A DNA stretch of 64,000 nt from Cryobacterium tepidiphilum (GCF_003716325.1 NZ_RDSR01000003.1:62001-126000); one strand, 5' to 3'; positions 43,773 to 52,306 are shown, numbered from the stretch's first letter. Notes: a model not told the origin generated them from the letters alone. Translations and numbers: made by a program.

Positions 43773-45844
43773 TAGGCGATTCCTTTCGTGGGGCGTTCCG
43801 GGCTGGGTGGGGTCGGGTCAACGGATGCGACGGTGAAGCCGCCGCTCGCCACCCCATCCATGAGCAGGCCGGACAGTTCATCCAACCGCAAGAGTCGTTC
43901 GAGTGCGTGCTGGCGACGCTTCGACACGGCGGAGAGGGCGTCGTTCAGCGCGCATGCCTGCCCCGCCGGGACCCGCCGAAGAGCCCATCGCCGCCAGGTC
44001 TTATCGGCTGCCGTCAGCGCGTTGATATCCGCTGCCATCACCCGGCTCACCAATCCACGCGGCTCACGCCGATGAACGCGCAGGATGCGTGCGGGGAAGA
44101 CGACCACGCTGGTCCCCTCCTCATCGACGACCGCAGACGGCCGCGGAGCCGTGCAGAAGACCACGTCGCCGGGCTCGGTCACCCGTCCCGAGGGGTAGTC
44201 CGCGGCGTAGCGCAGCCGGTCAATGCGTCGAGCACCAAGCCGGAGGTCACCGAGCACTTCAGCCGGCCCGATGAGGCGGATGCCGTCGGCCTCCGTTCCG
44301 CCCTCTGCGATATCTGCCTCGTCGATGCGGTTGCCTGGGATGTAGCGCAGGCTCCCGTCTGCCAGCAGCGTGTCGACCGTCGCCGCGCCGGCGGTGGCAG
44401 CGGTCGGCCCGGGTTCGATGGCGAGATCCAGCGCGGCCGATGCATCCGTTGCAGCATTCAACGCGCTCAGAAGCGCGTCGGCGCGCGCAGCGTGGTCGGA
44501 TGCTATCGGCGAGTGGGCGGATGGCCGGGCTCCGGCCACCAGGGAGCCGCGGCTGGCGAGCAGTGTGCGGGTGAGCACCAGGCGTGCGAATCGGAACGCA
44601 TGGGCTCGAACCGTCGCACGATCGCCGAGGGAAGCGACGAGGTCGCTGACGAGATCATCAATGGCCACCTCGTCGAGGGCGATTGACGAAAGGTCGGCCA
44701 CCATCGTCCACCGGTCGGCCAGGTCCACGTGCGAGTGCGCTGCCCCGAGCACCCACAGCGCCTGCGCCTGCTGCGGTTTGCGTGGCACAAGGCCAGTCGG
44801 CAAGCGCACGATTGCACGAACCCGACCCGACCGCAGCAGCGCCGAGCGCAGGTCGTCGATCTCCCGCGCCACCCGGCCGTCGCTGAGAACGGATGCCGGC
44901 GCCAGCACCACGCCGAGCTGGTCGTCGTCCATCTGCAGAACGATGTTCTCGATCGACGCGAGCATCTTCGCGCCCGACATGGCCGGTTCGTCGTGCGTGG
45001 GGTACTGCACGACGTGCACAACGTTGCCATCGACAGCAAAAGAACCGTCGCCGCCGACAGCGAGATCCAGCCGGGCAATACGGTGCACGAGAAGACGCCG
45101 ACGGAGCAGGCGGCAGGCCGGCGTGTCAAACCCGGCCGTGAACACGGTCGGCTCGATCAGCCCGTGCATGGATTCCACGACGGCCAGCAGTGCGTCACCC
45201 GCGCATCCGGTTGCATCCACGAGCACCGGCTCACCGGACTGGGTGGCAGCGAGGGCCGCAGCGACCTGCGAAATGAGCTGCAGCGCGTTTGCGGCCAGCC
45301 GGGTCTGCCTGTGGCCACGACCGCCCTGCCGCTCATCGGTCGCAATGAGCTTCTCGAAGGCGGCCGGCTCGTTGTACGCAGCTTCAACCAGGGCGTCCAC
45401 GTACCGGCACAGCAGATCGAGTGCAACCGAGTCGGTGCGCTTCACCTCGCCGTAAAACATGTCGTCGTCCGGATCACGCTCGTCGGCAGCGTCGAGCAGC
45501 TCGTCACGTGACAGCCCTGCCAGAGGCGTGCCGAGAACTCCGCGCAGTGCGACGAGTGCCGTCAATGCGTGGAACGCGTCGGTACCACCGAGGGAAAGCT
45601 GAAGTGCAGCGTGCGCTGCCGCATCCGCTCGCGCGTCGGGGTTGTTGCCTCGGCCAGACGCCGCCAGCCACCGTCCCACGTCGTCCGAGTCGAACAGCTC
45701 CTGGCCGGCGCGCTGGACGACCGCGGCAGGGAACGGCTCTGGGGTGCCAGCGGCCCGGCGTCGCCATACCGAGACAACGGGGCGCTGAACCTGGGCCAGT
45801 GACGCGATGTCCGACATCGTCATCAAAAGGGAGGGCTCCGACAC
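43772..45844 (-). CDS. HTH-degenerate N6-methyltransferase-TRD-like protein heading the hsd operon
   Basis: 690-residue protein resembling actinobacterial HTH-N6 adenine methylases but with altered catalytic motifs. Residues 8-60 form an AlpA/MerR-like HTH (MSDIASLAQVQRPVVSVWRR, then LFDSDDVGRWL). Residues 180-400 keep the HsdM layout, but motif I is DATGCAGD (210-217). The NPP(F/Y) catalytic motif is replaced by VVQYPTHDEP (278-287). A later HsdM-like strand, LGVVLAPASVLSDGRVA then VRAIVRLPTGLVPRK, is preserved. The C-terminal 200 residues look like an HsdS-type recognition domain (YIPGNRIDEADIAEGG, GDVVFCTAPRPSAVVD) plus a coiled helix. GTG 45844 follows GGGAG. It probably binds DNA and perhaps SAM but cannot methylate. 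It may be a specificity, sensing or regulatory factor for the system. Confidence 0.8.
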   Translation of the reverse strand: MSEPSLLMTMSDIASLAQVQRPVVSVWRRRAAGTPEPFPAAVVQRAGQELFDSDDVGRWLAASGRGNNPDARADAAAHAALQLSLGGTDAFHALTALVALRGVLGTPLAGLSRDELLDAADERDPDDDMFYGEVKRTDSVALDLLCRYVDALVEAAYNEPAAFEKLIATDERQGGRGHRQTRLAANALQLISQVAAALAATQSGEPVLVDATGCAGDALLAVVESMHGLIEPTVFTAGFDTPACRLLRRRLLVHRIARLDLAVGGDGSFAVDGNVVHVVQYPTHDEPAMSGAKMLASIENIVLQMDDDQLGVVLAPASVLSDGRVAREIDDLRSALLRSGRVRAIVRLPTGLVPRKPQQAQALWVLGAAHSHVDLADRWTMVADLSSIALDEVAIDDLVSDLVASLGDRATVRAHAFRFARLVLTRTLLASRGSLVAGARPSAHSPIASDHAARADALLSALNAATDASAALDLAIEPGPTAATAGAATVDTLLADGSLRYIPGNRIDEADIAEGGTEADGIRLIGPAEVLGDLRLGARRIDRLRYAADYPSGRVTEPGDVVFCTAPRPSAVVDEEGTSVVVFPARILRVHRREPRGLVSRVMAADINALTAADKTWRRWALRRVPAGQACALNDALSAVSKRRQHALERLLRLDELSGLLMDGVASGGFTVASVDPTPPSPERPTKGIA

Positions 45845-45906
45845 GGCACAACTCCCTTCCTCACGCAGAACCTCAGGTTAGGGCATGGCGCGGCGTTCGT
45901 TTCGCA

Positions 45907-45937
45907 GCACGAGCGATAACCCCTCTTATCAGCGTGC
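45907..45937. promoter_or_regulatory. Inverted repeat upstream of the hsd operon
   Basis: GCACG-AGC-GATAA-CCCCTC-TTATC-AG-CGTGC: the GATAA/TTATC and GCACG/CGTGC arms pair symmetrically. It lies 63-93 nt before the GTG of the HTH-methyltransferase-like gene, where an autoregulatory operator would sit. A second short dyad, AACCT-C-AGGTT, lies nearer the start (about 45869-45879). Confidence 0.5.
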
Positions 45938-46103
45938 GAGTCGCCCCGCACAGGCGTTTGACCCTACCGTCAGTGTCGTGTTCGGTGACTCGAGACCGGG
46001 CACACCAGGCAGACGGGAAGCGGCAACCCCCGGGGGGAGCGGTTCCGCTCTCGTCTGCCGCCTTCATGTCACCACTCAAGCTTGCACCGCAAGGAGCCTT
46101 TCC

Positions 46104-46610
46104 ATGACCGATTCACACGTCGACGCACTGGCGCCAACGCCTGCCGAGCCGCCATCACCGTCTCACCGGCAAGCGGATGCCGCACCCGCTTTCAGCAAAC
46201 GTGAAGTCGCCATCGGCGCCGCATGTGCCGCCTTGGGCCTGATCCTCGGCGTTGTCCTCTCGATCGGCGCGGCCTCGGTGGTCAACGTAACGCAGTCGCT
46301 TGCAGCAGGCAGCCCAATGGACGATGCCGTCACCGCGTGCGAGATCCCGAAGACCAGTCCCTGGATCGTCGTGGGCGACGACGGCCAGAGCATTTCGATG
46401 AAGAGTGACGGCGCCGAGTCGCAGGGCGCCGACCTTGAGGACATCGTGTGCGTGCTCGACCAGCTCGATACGCCCGACAGCGTGACAAGCCGGATGGGCA
46501 GCACCCGCGCGTTGGACGGGCGACAGAACGCCGAGTGGAACGACCTCTCGGCGTCGTGGGGCTACCACCCCGACGACGGGCTCGACATGGTCGTCGAGGT
46601 CGTGCAGTAA
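46104..46610 (+). CDS. Membrane-anchored protein of unknown function (168 aa)
   Basis: The N-terminal 33 residues are Pro/Ala-rich and cytosolic. One membrane helix at about 34-58 (VAIGAACAALGLILGVVLSIGAASVV) is followed by an extracytoplasmic domain of about 110 residues with two Cys (VTACEIPK and DIVCVLDQL) that could form a disulfide. I do not recognise the domain. ATG at 46104 has AAGGAG 7 nt upstream; longer readings have no ribosome site. It lies 67 nt upstream of the TM2 gene on the same strand, so they may form a unit. The 259-nt region before it also holds a GAGCGG/CCGCTC hairpin (46037-46050). Confidence 0.75.
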   Translation: MTDSHVDALAPTPAEPPSPSHRQADAAPAFSKREVAIGAACAALGLILGVVLSIGAASVVNVTQSLAAGSPMDDAVTACEIPKTSPWIVVGDDGQSISMKSDGAESQGADLEDIVCVLDQLDTPDSVTSRMGSTRALDGRQNAEWNDLSASWGYHPDDGLDMVVEVVQ

Positions 46611-46677
46611 CAGGCCACGAGCCTGGCATTTCCCATCATCATCCATCCCTCTCAGCACCAAGAACAGGAGCTCAACC

Positions 46678-47793
46678 ATGAGTGACACCGGAAGCACCAA
46701 TCCCCCGACCTTCACCGCACCCGACAGACAGCGCGAACAGAGCATCCCGCTGGCCGGCGCTCCCATGACCGAGGCGCGCACCGATATCCCTGAACTCCAC
46801 TCCGACAAGTCGTTTATCGTCACGTGGCTCTTCGCGTGGCTGCTCGGCATCTTCGGCGCCGACCGGTTCTACCTGGGCAAGGTCGGCACGGGCATCCTGA
46901 AACTGATCACGTTCGGCGGCCTCGGCGTGTGGGCCCTCATCGACGTGATCCTCGTGCTGGCCGGAGCCCAGAAGGACAAACACGGACGAACCCTCATGGG
47001 CTACAAGGAGCACAAGAAGATCGCCTGGATCGTCACCGGAGCCGTCATCGTGTTGTCGATCGTCATGGGGGCCGTGAACGGAGCAAACGGGGCGACGGGC
47101 AACGTGGCGACGGCTCCCGTCGTGCAGGATCAGCCGGCCGCCGATCCGGTGAAGGATGACGCAGCTCCCGCGGAAGCACCGGCCGAAGCTCCTCCGGCGG
47201 AAGCTCCAGCAGAAGCGCCCAAGGCCGAGACGCCGACGGTGAACTCGTGGGCCGACGACACCTTCGGCACCTTCGCGCCCGTCACCGAAACCGGTACGGG
47301 CGACAACATCGTGTCACTTCCGGCTGGCGCGACCGCCGGCATCGTCACGGCCACCCACACCGGGTCGAGTAACTTCTCGATGTCCATCCTTGACGCCTCG
47401 AACGCCTCCACAGGCGAGCTGCTGGTGAACACAATCGGCGACTACAGCGGTACAACCATCTACGGCATCAACGCGTTCGGCGAGGGAAAGACGATCCAGA
47501 TCACGGCTGATGGCGCCTGGAAGCTGAACATCGCGCCCATCTCTTCCGCACCGGCACTCGCGAGTTCCGGTGCAGGCGACGCCGTCTACCTCTACGACGG
47601 CGATGCCGCCAAGCTCGCTGCCTCGCACGACGGGGATGGGAATTTCGTGGTCATGGAAGAGACCGGCGAAGCGTTCAGCATGGGCCTGCTCGTCAACGAG
47701 ATCGGCGCCTACTCGGGCACCGTGCCGCTGAGCGCCGGCCCGTCGGTGATCGCCGTTCAGGCGGACGGAAACTGGACTCTCGACGTGAAATAG
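46678..47793 (+). CDS. TM2-domain membrane protein with Ala/Pro/Glu linker and C-terminal beta domains
   Basis: 371 residues. The TM2 domain (about 42-100) has two helices around the conserved loop LLGIFGADRFYLGKVGTGILKLITFGGLGVWALIDVILV. A third helix (IAWIVTGAVIVLSIVMGAV) follows. A low-complexity linker (EAPAEAPPAEAPAEAPKAE) leads to two related extracytoplasmic beta modules of about 85 residues, each ending in (G/A)DG(A/N)WxLxV/I with an IGxYSGT strand. The duplicated module suggests ligand binding at the surface. ATG 46678 follows AGGAG. A strong hairpin terminates the transcript right after the stop. Function unknown. Confidence 0.85.
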   Translation: MSDTGSTNPPTFTAPDRQREQSIPLAGAPMTEARTDIPELHSDKSFIVTWLFAWLLGIFGADRFYLGKVGTGILKLITFGGLGVWALIDVILVLAGAQKDKHGRTLMGYKEHKKIAWIVTGAVIVLSIVMGAVNGANGATGNVATAPVVQDQPAADPVKDDAAPAEAPAEAPPAEAPAEAPKAETPTVNSWADDTFGTFAPVTETGTGDNIVSLPAGATAGIVTATHTGSSNFSMSILDASNASTGELLVNTIGDYSGTTIYGINAFGEGKTIQITADGAWKLNIAPISSAPALASSGAGDAVYLYDGDAAKLAASHDGDGNFVVMEETGEAFSMGLLVNEIGAYSGTVPLSAGPSVIAVQADGNWTLDVK

Positions 47794-47811
47794 CGGAATC
47801 GGCATCCGTTC

Positions 47812-47841
47812 GACGTGGGCCTCCTTCGGGAGGCCCACGTC
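47812..47841. terminator. Bidirectional intrinsic terminator
   Basis: GACGTGGGCCTCC and GGAGGCCCACGTC form a perfect 13-bp stem with a TTCG tetraloop, followed by CTTTC. It sits between the convergent TM2 gene (stop 47793) and arfB (stop 47867) and can serve both. Confidence 0.85.
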
Positions 47842-47866
47842 CTTTCGGCGCCAGACCCGGCCTGCG

Positions 47867-48289
47867 CTACTCGGCGCTCGGCCGACGCCGTTGCCGCTTC
47901 GTCTCCGACCGTCGCGTCTTCGCGGCGAGGTGGCGGCGGGCAGAACCTCTGGTCGGTCGCGTGGCCCGGCGGCGCGCCGCACCCGGAGCCAGCCCTGCCG
48001 ACACGAGCTCGGCGAGCCGGCGCAGCGCTATCTCGCGATTGCGCAGCTGGGAGCGACGCTCGGAGGCGGTGACGGTCACGACCCCGTCGACGAGCCGGCG
48101 CCCCAAGCGGCTGACCAGCAGCATCCGTTGATCTTCGGAGAGCACCGCCGATTCGTCAACGTTCCAGAAGAGTTCGACGCGGCTGTCGGACGTGTTCACA
48201 TGCTGGCCGCCCGGCCCCGAGGACCGCGAGAACCGCCAGCCCAGTTCCGACGCGGGAATCGTGAGCGCGGGCGACACCTCCAGGTCCAT
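47867..48289 (-). CDS. arfB: Peptidyl-tRNA hydrolase ArfB (ribosome rescue)
   Basis: 140-residue release-factor-like hydrolase that frees stalled ribosomes lacking a stop codon. The GGQ motif is in RSSGPGGQHVNTSDSRVEL (residues 27-29), and the RF-1 domain covers about 1-105. The C-terminal Arg/Lys-rich tail (ARRRATRPTRGSARRH, KTRRSETKRQRRRP) is the part that inserts into the empty mRNA channel. The start is placed at ATG 48289 (MDLEVSPALTIP), as in homologues; an upstream in-frame ATG lacks support. It is downstream of, and on the same strand as, the TetR gene. Confidence 0.93.
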   Translation of the reverse strand: MDLEVSPALTIPASELGWRFSRSSGPGGQHVNTSDSRVELFWNVDESAVLSEDQRMLLVSRLGRRLVDGVVTVTASERRSQLRNREIALRRLAELVSAGLAPGAARRRATRPTRGSARRHLAAKTRRSETKRQRRRPSAE

Positions 48290-48324
48290 GCTCCCAGCGT
48301 GCCACGACGGCACGGCTCGGCTCG

Positions 48325-49035
48325 TCAGAAGCCGCCGCTCGCCCGTCGTGCGGAGAGACCGGAGATCAGGGCGTCCAGCCCGATACCGAAGGCCGAATCG
48401 CTTCGGCTCGTCTCCCCCTCACCCCACCGGTCGGCGACGGCCGCACTGAATTCAGGGGCGGACGCGGCCAACCCGCCGGTCTCGAAGATGTCCGGGGGCG
48501 CGATGACGTCGAAGGCGGAGCCAAAGATGAAGGACTCCAGCGCCACGATGGCGTCCACGATCCGGTCGCGCGGCCAGCCGTCGGCCAGGAATCCGGCGGT
48601 GACCGCCTCGTACATGGCCACGGTCTGCGGCGCGTTGGTGACGGGCAGCACGGCGATCACGGGAATCAACGGCGTGTGCCGCGCGAACACATCGCGGTAC
48701 GACCAGGCCCATCGCCGCACGCCCGGCTCCCACTGCCCGCCGTCGAAACCGCTCACGTCGACCATGGCCATCAGGTGGTCCTCGAGGAGCACCAGCACGT
48801 CCTGCTTCGCGGCGACATGGTTGTACAAAGCGGATGGCGCGACGCCGAGTCGTTTGGCCAGGGCCGACATGGTCAGCCCCTTGTATCCGTCGGCTTCGAT
48901 GAGTTTCAGTGCGGCCCGGGTGATCTGTGCCTTGCTCAGCACGGCCTGGGGCGGCCGGCCCGCGGCGCGCCGGGGAGAGTCGCGCGCTCGGCCCGCCGCC
49001 GCGTCCCGCCTGGCGGACGACGCACCTGCATCCAT
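48325..49035 (-). CDS. TetR-family regulator of putrescine oxidase locus
   Basis: 236-residue repressor-like protein. A basic N-terminal extension precedes the HTH (LSKAQITRAALKLIEADGYKGLTMSALAKRLGVAPSALYNHVAAKQDVLVLLEDHL). The C-terminal helices (WEPGVRRWAWSYRDVFARHTPLIPVIAVLPV, GIGLDALISGL) resemble the TetR_C_1-like ligand domain. ATG 49035 is chosen since AGGAG lies 7 nt upstream; 49041 is too close. It is divergent from the putrescine oxidase-permease operon and shares a 165-nt control region with a strong palindrome, so control by putrescine or a derived aldehyde is likely (inferred). Confidence 0.9.
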   Translation of the reverse strand: MDAGASSARRDAAAGRARDSPRRAAGRPPQAVLSKAQITRAALKLIEADGYKGLTMSALAKRLGVAPSALYNHVAAKQDVLVLLEDHLMAMVDVSGFDGGQWEPGVRRWAWSYRDVFARHTPLIPVIAVLPVTNAPQTVAMYEAVTAGFLADGWPRDRIVDAIVALESFIFGSAFDVIAPPDIFETGGLAASAPEFSAAVADRWGEGETSRSDSAFGIGLDALISGLSARRASGGF

Positions 49036-49130
49036 CGACATTCTCCTGCGTATTGCGTGCGGACTCGGGCGGTTCTCGCATTGCCCGAGAGGAAATCTGT
49101 GCTGGCACTTCCGCAACGGCCGTTCATGCC

Positions 49131-49166
49131 ACTATAGTCTTCACGAAATGAACGCCATTCATTTAG
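49131..49166. promoter_or_regulatory. Divergent promoter and operator of the putrescine oxidase locus
   Basis: ACTATAGT at 49131-49138 is self-complementary and offers a TATAGT -10 box on both strands. Ten bases away on the oxidase side lies a perfect 7-5-7 palindrome, AAATGAA-CGCCA-TTCATTT (49148-49166), a good TetR-type operator. Binding would cover the early transcript of the oxidase and the upstream region of tetR. Confidence 0.65.
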
Positions 49167-49200
49167 TGAACCGGTCACATACCGGATGAAGGACTTGAAC

Positions 49201-50634
49201 ATGCACAGCTTGGAACGTGACATCGTTGTTATCGGAGCCGGGCCTTCAGGACTGACCGCCGCCTGGGAGCTGAAGAAGGCCGGCCTCAGTGTGGCCGTGC
49301 TCGAAGCGCGAGACCGGGTCGGTGGCCGCACCTGGACCAGCAACATCGACGGAGCAATGCTCGAAATCGGCGGTCAGTGGGTTTCCCCCGACCAGACGGC
49401 GCTGATCGGCCTGCTCGATGAGCTCGGACTGGAGACCTATGAGCGCTATCGCACCGGGGATTCCGTCTACATCGCTCCGGACGGCACCCGCACGCGATAC
49501 ACGGGAGAGATGTTCCCGGTGGAAGCGCACACCGCCGCCGAGATGAGCCGCCTGATCGAGGAACTGGACGGATTGGCCGCGGAAATCGGGGCGGAAGAGC
49601 CCTGGGCACACCCCAAGGCGCGCGAACTCGATACCGTCTCGTTCCACCACTGGCTGCGCCAGCTCTCCGACGATGAGGAGGCGTGCAACAACATCGGACT
49701 GTTCATTGCCGGCGGCATGCTCACCAAGCCGGCGCACGCGTTCTCGGCGCTGCAGGCGGTGCTGATGGCCGCATCCGCCGGCTCGTTCTCCAACCTGGTG
49801 GACGAGGACTTCATCCTCGACAAGCGCGTCATCGGCGGGATGCAGCAGGTCTCGGAGCGCCTGGCCGGACGACTGGGCGAGGACGTCATCCTCAATTCCC
49901 CGGTCCGCACTCTTCAGTGGCACCCGGCGGACGCCGGCGACGGCAGCAGCAGCGTCGTAGCGATTTCGGACTCGGCCACGGTCCACGCGCGCTACGCGAT
50001 CATGGCCGTGCCACCGAACCTGTACTCGCGGGTCTCCTTCGAACCGCCCCTGCCCAGGCGCCAGCACCAGATGCACCAGCACCAGTCGCTCGGACTGGTC
50101 ATCAAGGTGCACGCCGTCTACGAAACGCCGTTCTGGCGGGCGGACGGGCTCTCCGGCACCGGCTTCAGCGCCTCCTCGCTCGTGCAGGAGGTCTACGACA
50201 ACACCAACTACGACGATTCCCGCGGCACCCTCGTGGGCTTCATCTCCGACGAGAAGGCCGACTACGCCTTCTCGCTCAGCAGCGACGAGCGCCGGCGGGA
50301 GATCCTGCAGTCACTGGCCGGATTCCTGGGCGACGAGGCGTTGAACCCCGTGGTGTACTACGAGTCCGACTGGGGGTCGGAGGAATGGACCCGTGGCGCC
50401 TACGCCTCGAGCTATGACCTCGGAGGCCTGCACCGTTACGGTGCCGACCAGCGCGAGCCCGTCGGACCGATCTACTGGTCCAGTTCCGACCTCGCCGCCG
50501 AGGGCTACCAGCATGTCGACGGGGCGGTGCGGATGGGACAGCGCACGGCCGCACGGATCGTGGCCGCCGCATCCGGTGACGACACCGACATGAACACGGC
50601 CGGCGTGATGGCTGCTGCCGGGGTGAACCGATGA
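49201..50634 (+). CDS. puo: Putrescine oxidase (flavin monoamine oxidase family)
   Basis: 477-residue FAD enzyme that oxidises putrescine to 4-aminobutanal with release of ammonia and H2O2. The dinucleotide fold reads DIVVIGAGPSGLTAAWELKKAGLSVAVLEARDRVGGRTWT, followed by DGAMLEIGGQWVSPDQTAL, as in the Micrococcus/Rhodococcus putrescine oxidases. The C-terminal FAD region includes GPIYWSSSDLAAEGYQHVDGAVRMGQRTAARI. Length fits the family. ATG 49201 has GAAGGAC at 7 nt; the earlier ATG 49186 lacks a site. Its stop overlaps the start of the permease gene (ATGA), giving an uptake-plus-oxidation operon controlled by the divergent TetR gene. Confidence 0.92.
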   Translation: MHSLERDIVVIGAGPSGLTAAWELKKAGLSVAVLEARDRVGGRTWTSNIDGAMLEIGGQWVSPDQTALIGLLDELGLETYERYRTGDSVYIAPDGTRTRYTGEMFPVEAHTAAEMSRLIEELDGLAAEIGAEEPWAHPKARELDTVSFHHWLRQLSDDEEACNNIGLFIAGGMLTKPAHAFSALQAVLMAASAGSFSNLVDEDFILDKRVIGGMQQVSERLAGRLGEDVILNSPVRTLQWHPADAGDGSSSVVAISDSATVHARYAIMAVPPNLYSRVSFEPPLPRRQHQMHQHQSLGLVIKVHAVYETPFWRADGLSGTGFSASSLVQEVYDNTNYDDSRGTLVGFISDEKADYAFSLSSDERRREILQSLAGFLGDEALNPVVYYESDWGSEEWTRGAYASSYDLGGLHRYGADQREPVGPIYWSSSDLAAEGYQHVDGAVRMGQRTAARIVAAASGDDTDMNTAGVMAAAGVNR

Positions 50635-52202
50635 GCGCGCCAGCGGTGACCGAGGGCGAGTCGACCGCGGCCGGCCTCAGCATCAAGGGCCTGAAGGCCG
50701 AGTCGGTCGGCCTGGTCGGCGCCGTGGTCATCGGAGTGTCGTGCATTGCCCCCGCCTACACGCTCACCGCGGCCCTCGGGCCGACGGTCGCGGAGGTCGG
50801 CGTGCACCTGCCGGCCATCTTCCTCGTCGGATTCATCCCGATGCTGTTGGTGGCGCTGGGCTACCGCGAACTGAACAACGCCATGCCCGACGCGGGAACG
50901 TCGTTCACCTGGGCCACCCGTGCATTCGGCCCGTGGATCGGCTGGATGGGCGGATGGGGCTTGATCGCCGCAACCATCATCGTGCTGTCGAATCTCGCCG
51001 CCGTCGCGGTGGACTTCTTCTACCTGATGCTGGCCCAGCTCACGGGAAATCCGGAGCTTGCCGACCTGACCACCATTGTGCCGCTGAATATCGCGACAAC
51101 GGTGGTCTTCATCGCGCTGGCCTGTTGGATCTCCTATCGAGGAATGGAGACCACAAAGACCTTCCAGTACATCCTGGTGGGCTTCCAGCTGCTGGTGCTC
51201 GGCTGGTTCGCCGTCGCGGCGTTCAGCCATGTGGCCAACGGCACCGCGTTCGACGCGACCGCGATCAGCGCCGACTGGTTCAATCCCTTCGCGGTCGGGT
51301 CCTTCACCGCATTCGCCGCCGGCGTATCGCTGTCCATCTTCATCTACTGGGGCTGGGACGTGACGTTGACGATGAATGAGGAGACGAAAAACCCCGAGAA
51401 GACTCCGGGGCGGGCCGGAATGGTCACCGTCGCGGTCATCATGGTCATCTACATGACGGTCGCGCTGGCGACCCTGGCGTTCGCCGGCGTGGGGTCGGAG
51501 GGGCTGGGAACCGGCAACCCGGACAACCAGGCCAGCATCTTCGCGGTCCTCGCCGGACCGGTGATGGGCCCGTTCGCCATCCTGATGTCGCTCGCCATCC
51601 TGAGCAGCTCCGCCGCGTCACTGCAGTCCACCTTCGTGTCCCCGGCGCGCACGCTGCTGGCGATGGGGCACTACCGGGCGCTGCCGCGCACGTTCGGCCG
51701 CGTCAGCGCGGTCCACCAGTCCCCCGGCTACGCCACCGTCGCGGCGGCGATCGCCGCGGCCGGCTTTTACGTCGTCACCCGCGTTGTCTCCGAGAATGCG
51801 TTGTGGGACACGATCACCGCCCTGGGCATGATGATTTGCTTCTACTACGGCATCACCGCGCTGGCGTGCGTCTGGTACTTCCGTGCGGAAGCGTTCAGCG
51901 GGGCGAGGGCTTTCCTGTGCACGTTCCTCGCGCCGCTGGTCGGTGGGGTCATCCTGCTCGTGATGTTCTGCAAGACGGCCTACGACTCCCTTGACCCGGA
52001 CTACGGCTCCGGCTCTGAGATCGGTGGAGTCGGCCTGGTCTTCATCCTGGGCATGGGCGTGATTCTGCTCGGAGTGGTGCTGATGCTCATCATGGCCAAG
52101 GTCCGGCCCGAGTTCTTCGCGGGCAAGGTCATCCAGACATCGGGTGCCACGGGCGGCGATCTCGAGGTCTTGGAGGCCGACGGAACCGTCGTCATCAAGT
52201 AG
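50631..52202 (+). CDS. APC-family permease (probable putrescine importer)
   Basis: 523-residue transporter with 12 or more helices. The family signature GLVGAVVIGVSCIAPAYTLTAALGP is in TM1, followed by FIPMLLVALGYRELNNAMPDAGTSFTWATRAFGPWIGWMGGWGL. Helix 6-8 contains SIFIYWGWDVTLTMNEETKNPEKTPGRA, the usual APC cytosolic loop. Coupling to putrescine oxidase by a 4-nt overlap makes a polyamine the likely substrate; sequence alone does not prove it. Confidence 0.9.
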   Translation: MSAPAVTEGESTAAGLSIKGLKAESVGLVGAVVIGVSCIAPAYTLTAALGPTVAEVGVHLPAIFLVGFIPMLLVALGYRELNNAMPDAGTSFTWATRAFGPWIGWMGGWGLIAATIIVLSNLAAVAVDFFYLMLAQLTGNPELADLTTIVPLNIATTVVFIALACWISYRGMETTKTFQYILVGFQLLVLGWFAVAAFSHVANGTAFDATAISADWFNPFAVGSFTAFAAGVSLSIFIYWGWDVTLTMNEETKNPEKTPGRAGMVTVAVIMVIYMTVALATLAFAGVGSEGLGTGNPDNQASIFAVLAGPVMGPFAILMSLAILSSSAASLQSTFVSPARTLLAMGHYRALPRTFGRVSAVHQSPGYATVAAAIAAAGFYVVTRVVSENALWDTITALGMMICFYYGITALACVWYFRAEAFSGARAFLCTFLAPLVGGVILLVMFCKTAYDSLDPDYGSGSEIGGVGLVFILGMGVILLGVVLMLIMAKVRPEFFAGKVIQTSGATGGDLEVLEADGTVVIK

Positions 52203-52203
52203 C

Positions 52204-52222
52204 ACCAGCGGCATCCGCTGGT
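52204..52222 (+). terminator. Perfect short hairpin after the APC permease gene
   Basis: ACCAGCGG-CAT-CCGCTGGT, an 8-bp stem starting 1 nt after the permease stop codon. There is no T-tract. With the larger palindrome 12 nt downstream it may act as a tandem terminator. Confidence 0.5.
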
Positions 52223-52233
52223 ACGCGGACCCG

Positions 52234-52295
52234 CGTGAGGGGCTGGCTTTTCCTAGTCGCAGCGTCGATTGACTGGGAAAAGCTGGCCCCTCACG
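52234..52295. repeat. 62-bp palindromic element, copy A
   Basis: The left arm 52234-52258 (CGTGAGGGGCTGGCTTTTCC, then TAGTC) and right arm 52271-52295 can form 25 consecutive base pairs in RNA (three G-U), with a 12-nt loop. The left arm is 22/25 identical to that of copy B (53753-53814). It lies between convergent genes (permease and MFS protein) and could act as a terminator, but the sequence conservation between copies suggests a repeated or mobile palindromic element. Confidence 0.8.
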
Positions 52296-52306
52296 GGCGT
52301 TGACCC

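Noticed and set aside
33563..45844. A prophage or integrative element carrying the restriction island
   Set aside because: No integrase, recombinase, transposase, tRNA-linked attachment site or flanking direct repeat is visible. The island seems embedded by homologous exchange rather than by an element present now.
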